From Arthrobacter sp. 35W (GTDB lineage: Bacteria; Actinomycetota; Actinomycetes; Actinomycetales; Micrococcaceae): DNA of 64,000 nucleotides. The position numbers and the translations under genes are program-made. Location of the stretch: the NCBI RefSeq assembly GCF_000482545.1, contig NZ_KI519454.1, positions 186,001-250,000 on the forward strand. The letters run 5' to 3'. Positions 58,580 through 64,000 of the stretch are shown one piece after another; the stretch's first letter is position 1; each line of letters opens with the position of its first letter. The notes under the pieces are model-generated. The model was not told where the DNA came from. It ran no database searches and worked only from the letters and a program-made list of their open reading frames with translations.

Positions 58580-61346
58580 GCCGCCGTCCACTGCCCCAGA
58601 TGCCTCCCATATCGGCAGGGGGGAGCTGTTCCCTTTGGACGGTGCCGATCTGTGGATCGACCACGACGGCGTGCTGCCCGCCATTGAGAACGCCGTGGCC
58701 GGCGGCGACTGCCGGGCGGTCTTCATCGTCGGGGGCTATGGGTTTGGCGCCACGGCGCTGTTGAACCGCCTGGCCGAGCGGTATGCGGACGAGGCCACGG
58801 TGCTCAGCATCCATGCCAGCCCGGCGCTGGAGGCCGTCCCCTATGGCGCACTGGCCCCCTTTCTGGGCGGCATCAAGGTCCCCAGCGTCTCCTCGCAGGT
58901 TGTGGTGCTGCGGGCCATCTGGGATCGGCTCCAGGCGCAGCGGACCCAGGAGGGCCCGGTGCTGCTGCTGCTCGATGATGCCCATGTGCTGGACAATGCC
59001 TCGGCGGAGATCATCACCGAGCTGGTCCGCGCCGGCTGGGCCACCGTCATCGCCACGGCCAAGCCGCATCCTGGGCTGCCCGGTGCACTGGCGAGGCTGT
59101 GGGACGAGGGCTGGGCCGAAAAGTTCGACCTCCAGCCCCTGGGCCCGGCCCAGGTCCATGAGCTCTGCACGGCGTTGCTCGGCGGCACCGTGGTGGCCAG
59201 CGCCAGCCGCAGCCTGTGGGCCGCCACGGGCGGAAACCCCCTGATGGTCAAGACCCTGCTGCACGAATACCGGCTCGACGGCGTGCTGGTGCACCGCAAT
59301 GGTGTCTGGCTGTTGACGCCGGCCGGCTATGCCGGACAGCGTCTGGAGCTGGGCGAAGTGGTGGGCATGCAGCTGCGCCGGCTCAGCGCGGGGGCGCGCG
59401 AGATGCTGAATCTGATCGCCCTGGCCGAGCCTGTGGAACAGGCCCAGGTTGCCGCGCTCCTGGGCGAGGGGCCGCTGGATGAGCTTCTGGTGGAACGGCT
59501 GGTGGGCCGCGGGGGCCCCAGTGGGCACACCTTGCGTCTGCTCAATCCCCTGTACGGCGATGTGCTGCGCCAGAGCATCCCTGTGACAGCCTCCATGGAG
59601 CTGCACAGGCGCTTCCTGTCCACCGCGCCCCTGAGTCTGGATGAACCGGAATCACTGCTGCGCTTTGTGATCTGGTCCTTGGACTGCGGCACCCCCGTGG
59701 CCGATGAGCTGCTGATGCGCGCGGCGGTGCTGGCCTGCAAGATCTTTCAAAACGACGCCGCGCTGCGGATCGGTGCGGCCGTGCAGGATCCGGCGCTGCA
59801 CAGCCGCACGGCCGCCGTCATGGCTCGGGCCCATTTCAACATGGGGAACTATGCCCAGGCGGCGGTGCTGCTGGAGCCAGTGGGCGCCGAGTCCGCCGAC
59901 GTCGGGGAAATGATGCTGGGCAGCCTGCTGCGGGCGGCAACCCGGACGGCGCTGGGGCACCCCGGGGTGGATGTTGCCGCCGATGCGGCGGCGCTGCGGG
60001 CCTGGGGCAGGCATGAAAGCGAGCGCAGCCTGGCCGCGGGGCGGGCGGACGATGCCGCAGCGGTGCTGGCGGAGACCACTGCCCGCAGCACGGTCCTGGA
60101 CCTGCTGGCGGCGTCCATGGTGGGGGAATATGCGGCCATGGGCGCCCTGTCCGCGGAGATCCGGGCCGCGGAGCCGCTGGAGTCCGGGCCCGGGCTGCTG
60201 CTCACCCGGGCCATGCTGCTGGCCCTGGAAGCGGAGCGGCTGTGCGCCGTGGGGCGGCCCCTGGCCGGGAAGGCCGAGGCCGAGGCGGCCTTTGCCATCG
60301 TCCAGCCCGAGGGGCACGATGTCTTCTTCCTGCCGGAGTTCATTCTGGTCCGCCTGCTCACCTGCTGCCTCGCCGCGGGGGAGTGGGGGCAGGCCGAGGA
60401 GCTGATGGATGACTACTTCCTCACCTCGGGGCTGGCCATGGTGTCCTTCAGCGGCGCCATCCACGTGGGCATCGGCTACGTGGCCGTGCGGCAGGGCAAT
60501 CTGCACCGCGCGCTGCCGGTGCTGCTGGCCGGGCTGGAAGCGCTGCATGACAGCGACCCGGAGCACATGCTGCCCCTGTGCGGCGCGCTGGCCTACTACA
60601 CGGCGGCCGCGCTGGGGGATGCGGAGAAGGCCCACGAACTGGCCGGCGAGTATCTGGACGGGGGCAACGCGGGCATCCACCTGGTGGCCGCCATTGCCGG
60701 GGACTTCTTCAACGCCGGCACGGAACTGCTGCGCCGCGACGGCACCGGGACCGCCGCCCTGCTGGCCAGCGCCGATGCCGCGGCCGCCGGCCAGACCCGG
60801 TTCCTGGAACTGCATGCCCTGGAGCTGGCCGTGTCGCTGGGCGATAGGAGCCGGCTGGAGCGTTTCACGGCGCTCGCCGCCGGCACCGAGGGGCCCTGGG
60901 CCGCTGCCTTGGCCAAGTACGGCTGGGCGCTGCGCAGCCCCGATGTGACGCATCTGCTGCGCGCCGGCGACGCCCTGCGCGAGGCGACCATGTTCGCCAA
61001 CGCAGCACATTGCTACGACACGGCGCTGGGGATGATGGGCCGCAACCATGACCGCGAACTCATCCCGAGGGTGCGCGAACTGCTGGCCCAGTGCCGTACG
61101 GGCACGGGGGAGGACGACGACGGCGTCCAGGAGGGCGCCCGCCAGCCGGGGGTGCTGCTCACCCGGCGCGAACGCGAGGTTGCCGCCCTGGTTCTGGAGG
61201 GTCTGGGGGACAAGGAGATCGCCGCAGCCCTCCATCTTTCCGTGCGCACAGTGGAGGGGCATCTGTACCGCTGCTACACGAAACTGGGCATCACCTCCCG
61301 GGCAGAACTGGCCGGAGCCATGGAATTCCAAGGGAGCGAGGACTGA
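58572..61346 (+). CDS. LuxR-family ATPase regulator, second of three, with lysine-less P-loop
   Basis: 924 residues with the same architecture as the upstream gene. The Walker A position reads GGYGFGAT (54-61): the glycines and Thr remain but the essential Lys is Ala60 (codon GCC). Walker B LLLLDDAH (D135, D136) and [12 protein letters not shown] are conserved. The C-terminal helix-turn-helix is intact ([44 protein letters not shown]). ATG 58572 follows GAAGGA and overlaps the previous stop, so the two proteins are co-translated. Confidence 0.9.
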   Translation: MSEPPSTAPDASHIGRGELFPLDGADLWIDHDGVLPAIENAVAGGDCRAVFIVGGYGFGATALLNRLAERYADEATVLSIHASPALEAVPYGALAPFLGGIKVPSVSSQVVVLRAIWDRLQAQRTQEGPVLLLLDDAHVLDNASAEIITELVRAGWATVIATAKPHPGLPGALARLWDEGWAEKFDLQPLGPAQVHELCTALLGGTVVASASRSLWAATGGNPLMVKTLLHEYRLDGVLVHRNGVWLLTPAGYAGQRLELGEVVGMQLRRLSAGAREMLNLIALAEPVEQAQVAALLGEGPLDELLVERLVGRGGPSGHTLRLLNPLYGDVLRQSIPVTASMELHRRFLSTAPLSLDEPESLLRFVIWSLDCGTPVADELLMRAAVLACKIFQNDAALRIGAAVQDPALHSRTAAVMARAHFNMGNYAQAAVLLEPVGAESADVGEMMLGSLLRAATRTALGHPGVDVAADAAALRAWGRHESERSLAAGRADDAAAVLAETTARSTVLDLLAASMVGEYAAMGALSAEIRAAEPLESGPGLLLTRAMLLALEAERLCAVGRPLAGKAEAEAAFAIVQPEGHDVFFLPEFILVRLLTCCLAAGEWGQAEELMDDYFLTSGLAMVSFSGAIHVGIGYVAVRQGNLHRALPVLLAGLEALHDSDPEHMLPLCGALAYYTAAALGDAEKAHELAGEYLDGGNAGIHLVAAIAGDFFNAGTELLRRDGTGTAALLASADAAAAGQTRFLELHALELAVSLGDRSRLERFTALAAGTEGPWAAALAKYGWALRSPDVTHLLRAGDALREATMFANAAHCYDTALGMMGRNHDRELIPRVRELLAQCRTGTGEDDDGVQEGARQPGVLLTRREREVAALVLEGLGDKEIAAALHLSVRTVEGHLYRCYTKLGITSRAELAGAMEFQGSED

Positions 61347-61369
61347 TCTGAGGGTACGCAGGAGTAGAA

Positions 61370-61413
61370 GCACGTAGGGTACTCAGCAAAAAACGAGTAC
61401 CACCTACTCGTGC
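61370..61413. promoter_or_regulatory. Extended inverted repeat between regulators two and three
   Basis: GCACGTAGGGTACTC (61370-61384) is mirrored by GAGTACCACCTACTCGTGC (61395-61413) with two 2-base insertions, around an A-rich ten-base loop. It could be a LuxR-type operator or a hairpin ending the two-gene transcript. The remainder of the 176-base gap contains the palindrome at 61492 but no gene. Confidence 0.5.
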
Positions 61414-61491
61414 GGAGGCATTGGGCGGCTGTTTACTGTGGGGGCACAGCCAGAAGCATGAACCCAAAGGTCTCAGTCATGTTGATACTCG

Positions 61492-61503
61492 TCTGTATAC
61501 AGA
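61492..61503 (+). promoter_or_regulatory. Perfect 12-bp palindrome TCTGTATACAGA over a -10-like box
   Basis: The palindrome includes TATACA, a plausible -10 hexamer for the third regulator, whose GTG is 20 bases downstream. An operator overlapping a promoter is the simplest reading. Confidence 0.4.
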
Positions 61504-61522
61504 TGTGGGCAGGGCGGTTGCG

Positions 61523-64000
61523 GTGAACACCGCAACCGTGCAGTGGCCCTATACCGGTCCTGCCGCAGTGGTGGGGCAGATAGCCTCGCAGCTGCGCGGC
61601 CCCCAACCGGGCCCGACGGCACCGGGGGCCGCGGGGGTGCTGCTCACCGGCCCCTCCGGCGTCGGCAAGACGTACCTCGCCAACGCGGCCCTGAAGCAAT
61701 TGCGCACAGACGTGCTGGTGCTGGGGCTGCGGGTCAGCCCCGCACTGGCGGGCCAGGAGTACGGGGCACTGACGGTGCTGCTGAGCGAACTGGAACCCCA
61801 GAGCCTGGAACACCCCGTCCATGTCCTGTCGGGCCTGATGGGGCTCCTGGCGGAGCGGGCCCAGGGCCGGGACATCTGCCTGTACATCGACAACGCCGGC
61901 GAGCTGGATGAGCTGTCCGCTGCGGTCCTGGTCCAGTTGGCCCGTGCGGGCACCGCCCGGCTGCTGGCGACCTGCACCGACGTCGCCCATCTGCCCCGGG
62001 ACCTGGCCGATCTTGCCAAGGACGCCCTGCTGCACGAAATCGCCGTCGCACCCCTGGGTTTCACCGAGGCCGTCGCCTGGATGCAGGAGGGGCTCGGCGG
62101 GCGGATTTCGCGCCAGGCCGGACGGATCCTCTGGACCGCCAGCGGCGGAAACCCGCTCTTCCTGCGGACGCTGGCCAACGCGCTCCGGGAGGCGGATGCG
62201 CTCATCCAGCGCGATGGCGTCTGGGTCCTCGCCGAGGAGAATGTGCGCAACAGCGCGCTCGCGGTGGACCTGTTCGCCACCACCCTGGGCCGCCTGGACA
62301 CCGCCCAGCGCCGCATCGTGGAGATGGTGGCGCTCGCCGGAACCCTGCCGCTGGCCACGCTGCTGTCCGTGGCAGCTGCCGAGGACGTTGACGCCCTGGA
62401 GGATGCGGGGCTGCTGAGCATGGACGGCGGCGGACGGGTGCGGATGCACAGCTTCCTGTTGGCCGCGGCCGTCCGCGCCCACGTTCCCGAGGGCCGCAGC
62501 GACGAGTTGCGCCGGCAGGTGCTTGCAGCGGGCCGGACGCCGGAGAACGTCCTTGGCCGCCAGAGCGGCACGGACCCGGCCAGCGTGGACGTCCTGTGCG
62601 CACGGTGGACGCTGGAATGCGGGGCCGAGCTGGCGCCGGAGATTGCCCTGGCCGCCGCCCACCGGGCCAACGACCATCTGAATGCCCGGCTGGCGCTGCG
62701 GCTGCTGGATGCCTCGCCCACAAACCCGGCCCCCGCCGTCATGCTGGTGGAGCGGGTCCGTGCGCTGTCCACGCTGGGTGATTTCAGCACGGCCCTGGCC
62801 CTGCTCCGCGGTGCCGGCACGGCCCGCCGCCCCGAGCCGAGCCTGGCCGAGTGGGTGGGGGTGGTGCTTGCGGAGAGTGCGGTGCTGCTGGCCACTAGGA
62901 GCGGATGGCCGGCGGTGCGGACCAACCTGGAAAAGGTCCGCGCCGAGCTCTACCCATCCAAGGACGATCCTTCGGTGGTTCCGCAGGGCTCCGATGCCGC
63001 TCCGCTGCGGGAGGCGCTGCTGCTGGCCGAGGCCGGAGCCGCCGCCTGGATGGGGGAGCCCGGAGCAGACGTGGTGGAGAGGCTGCGGGACGCCTTTGCC
63101 GACACCGCTGCGCACCGGCCCCGGTTCCGGCTCGAGGCGGGCAGCTACCTGTGCCAGTTCCTGGCCGAGCGGGGATCGGCCGTGGAGGCTGCGGCACTGG
63201 CCGATTCGCTCACCGCCCGCTACACCGCCCCCCAGGTGCCCGTCGAGCTGGTGCTGGCGGCGCACGGGAGGATCTTCTACGTCTACCTGCTGGCGGGCCG
63301 CTGGGATGCGGCCGATGCCCTGGCCCGCCGGGATGATGAGTCCCTGGACACCGCCTCGCTGTTCGACCTCTACAACTCCAGCGAACTGGCCCAGGCCGTG
63401 CTGGTGGCCATGCGGGGGTGGGGGCACGAGGCCCTGGCACTGCTGGTCCCCGCCATCGGCCAGCTGCAGCTGCAGGACTACGGCGGGGCGCTGGGGCTGG
63501 CCTACGGCGCCGCAGCGCATGCCAGCGCCATGGCGGGCCGGGTGCAGGAGGCACAGGTCCACTACGCGGCGCGGGCCCGGTACATGGAGTCCGCCGGGTC
63601 CGCCGCCGCCCCGTGGATGGTGGAGCGCCTTGGCACCTATTTTGCCCTGCTGGCCCAGGGCCGGGTGGCGGACACCGACGACGCCGCGGCCCAGCTTGTC
63701 GAGCTGGCCGCCCAGGACACCGCGGCCGGCCGGAACAGCTGCGCGGTGATTTCGCTGTCTTTGGCCGTCCGGCTGGGCCATGCGGCATCGGCCCCGGCCC
63801 TGCTGGCTGCGGCCCGGGAGTACGACGGCGCCTATGCCCAGGCCTGCGCCCTCTATGCCCAGGGAACCATCGACCAGGACCCGGCCGTGCTGGCCGAGGC
63901 GGCTGCGCTCGCCGCCCAGGTGGGCGACGATGGCTTTGCCATCGACGCGGGGACCGCCGCCCTTGAGCTTGCCGCCGGCCGGCTGGACAAGGGCCGGGTG
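61523..64000 (+). CDS. LuxR-family-type ATPase regulator, third of three (truncated by window end)
   Basis: 826 codons are visible with no stop before the window ends. The N-terminus begins VNTATVQWPYTGPAAVVGQIAS, then Walker A GPSGVGKT (43-50) and Walker B ICLYIDN (D123), in which the usual second acidic residue is Asn124. The long helical region that follows resembles the two upstream proteins, including SGGNPLFLRTLANAL. The expected C-terminal LuxR helix-turn-helix would lie beyond 64000 and is inferred only. GTG 61523 is the first good start after the palindromic promoter. Confidence 0.82.
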   Translation, partial: MNTATVQWPYTGPAAVVGQIASQLRGPQPGPTAPGAAGVLLTGPSGVGKTYLANAALKQLRTDVLVLGLRVSPALAGQEYGALTVLLSELEPQSLEHPVHVLSGLMGLLAERAQGRDICLYIDNAGELDELSAAVLVQLARAGTARLLATCTDVAHLPRDLADLAKDALLHEIAVAPLGFTEAVAWMQEGLGGRISRQAGRILWTASGGNPLFLRTLANALREADALIQRDGVWVLAEENVRNSALAVDLFATTLGRLDTAQRRIVEMVALAGTLPLATLLSVAAAEDVDALEDAGLLSMDGGGRVRMHSFLLAAAVRAHVPEGRSDELRRQVLAAGRTPENVLGRQSGTDPASVDVLCARWTLECGAELAPEIALAAAHRANDHLNARLALRLLDASPTNPAPAVMLVERVRALSTLGDFSTALALLRGAGTARRPEPSLAEWVGVVLAESAVLLATRSGWPAVRTNLEKVRAELYPSKDDPSVVPQGSDAAPLREALLLAEAGAAAWMGEPGADVVERLRDAFADTAAHRPRFRLEAGSYLCQFLAERGSAVEAAALADSLTARYTAPQVPVELVLAAHGRIFYVYLLAGRWDAADALARRDDESLDTASLFDLYNSSELAQAVLVAMRGWGHEALALLVPAIGQLQLQDYGGALGLAYGAAAHASAMAGRVQEAQVHYAARARYMESAGSAAAPWMVERLGTYFALLAQGRVADTDDAAAQLVELAAQDTAAGRNSCAVISLSLAVRLGHAASAPALLAAAREYDGAYAQACALYAQGTIDQDPAVLAEAAALAAQVGDDGFAIDAGTAALELAAGRLDKGRV

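Overview
The window is chromosomal DNA from a high-GC Gram-positive bacterium, most likely a member of the Micrococcaceae (Arthrobacter in the broad sense). The evidence is the very high GC content, frequent GTG starts, WhiB2, RpfB, a FemX-type peptidoglycan bridge enzyme, LCP and GtrA proteins, and gene orders that match conserved actinobacterial blocks. It is almost entirely housekeeping sequence. I see no transposase, integrase, phage gene or CRISPR array. The gene identifications rest on motifs and family knowledge; no database search was run.

Layout. (1) 1-12.6 kb: end of a DUF255-type protein, hemolysin III, a Z-prenyl diphosphate synthase, PhoH2, a small prepilin peptidase, a Nudix hydrolase, a TetR/MFS efflux pair, fumarase, an ArsR/VOC pair, carbonic anhydrase with DUF4245, and class II fructose bisphosphatase. 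This resembles the M. tuberculosis Rv1084-Rv1100 order. (2) 13-34.6 kb: cell-envelope genes (FemX, manA, LCP ligase, GtrA, whiB2, a giant membrane glycosyltransferase with DUF5719) with purE/purK, then DUF3499, Trm112, ahcY, an MBL hydrolase, an L,D-transpeptidase and three membrane proteins. Part of this resembles Rv3255c-Rv3277. (3) 34.7-55.7 kb: Pmt mannosyltransferase facing rsmI, an aldehyde dehydrogenase, a MoxR-DUF58-transglutaminase operon, tatD-rpfB-ksgA-ispE-ABC-F, a tandem repeat array, tRNA-Gln, glmU-prs and rplY-pth. This resembles Rv1002c-Rv1018c. (4) 55.8-64 kb: three consecutive giant LuxR-type ATPase regulators, the last cut by the window end.

The genes work together mainly in envelope building: UDP-GlcNAc supply (glmU), prenyl carrier chemistry, mannose activation and transfer (manA, Pmt), glycopolymer attachment (LCP), interpeptide bridge formation (FemX), L,D-crosslinking, and resuscitation (RpfB). 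Nucleotide synthesis (purE, purK, prs) and ribosome maturation or maintenance (ksgA, rsmI, rplY, pth) are the second theme.

The non-coding structure is the least ordinary part. Many start codons sit 6-7 bases after a TANNNT box, indicating leaderless transcripts. Long near-perfect palindromes lie between convergent genes and fall into two sequence families. A six-copy repeat of about 170 bp, related to one of these families, fills the gap between an ABC-F gene and tRNA-Gln. In the regulator trio, the middle protein has lost the P-loop lysine.
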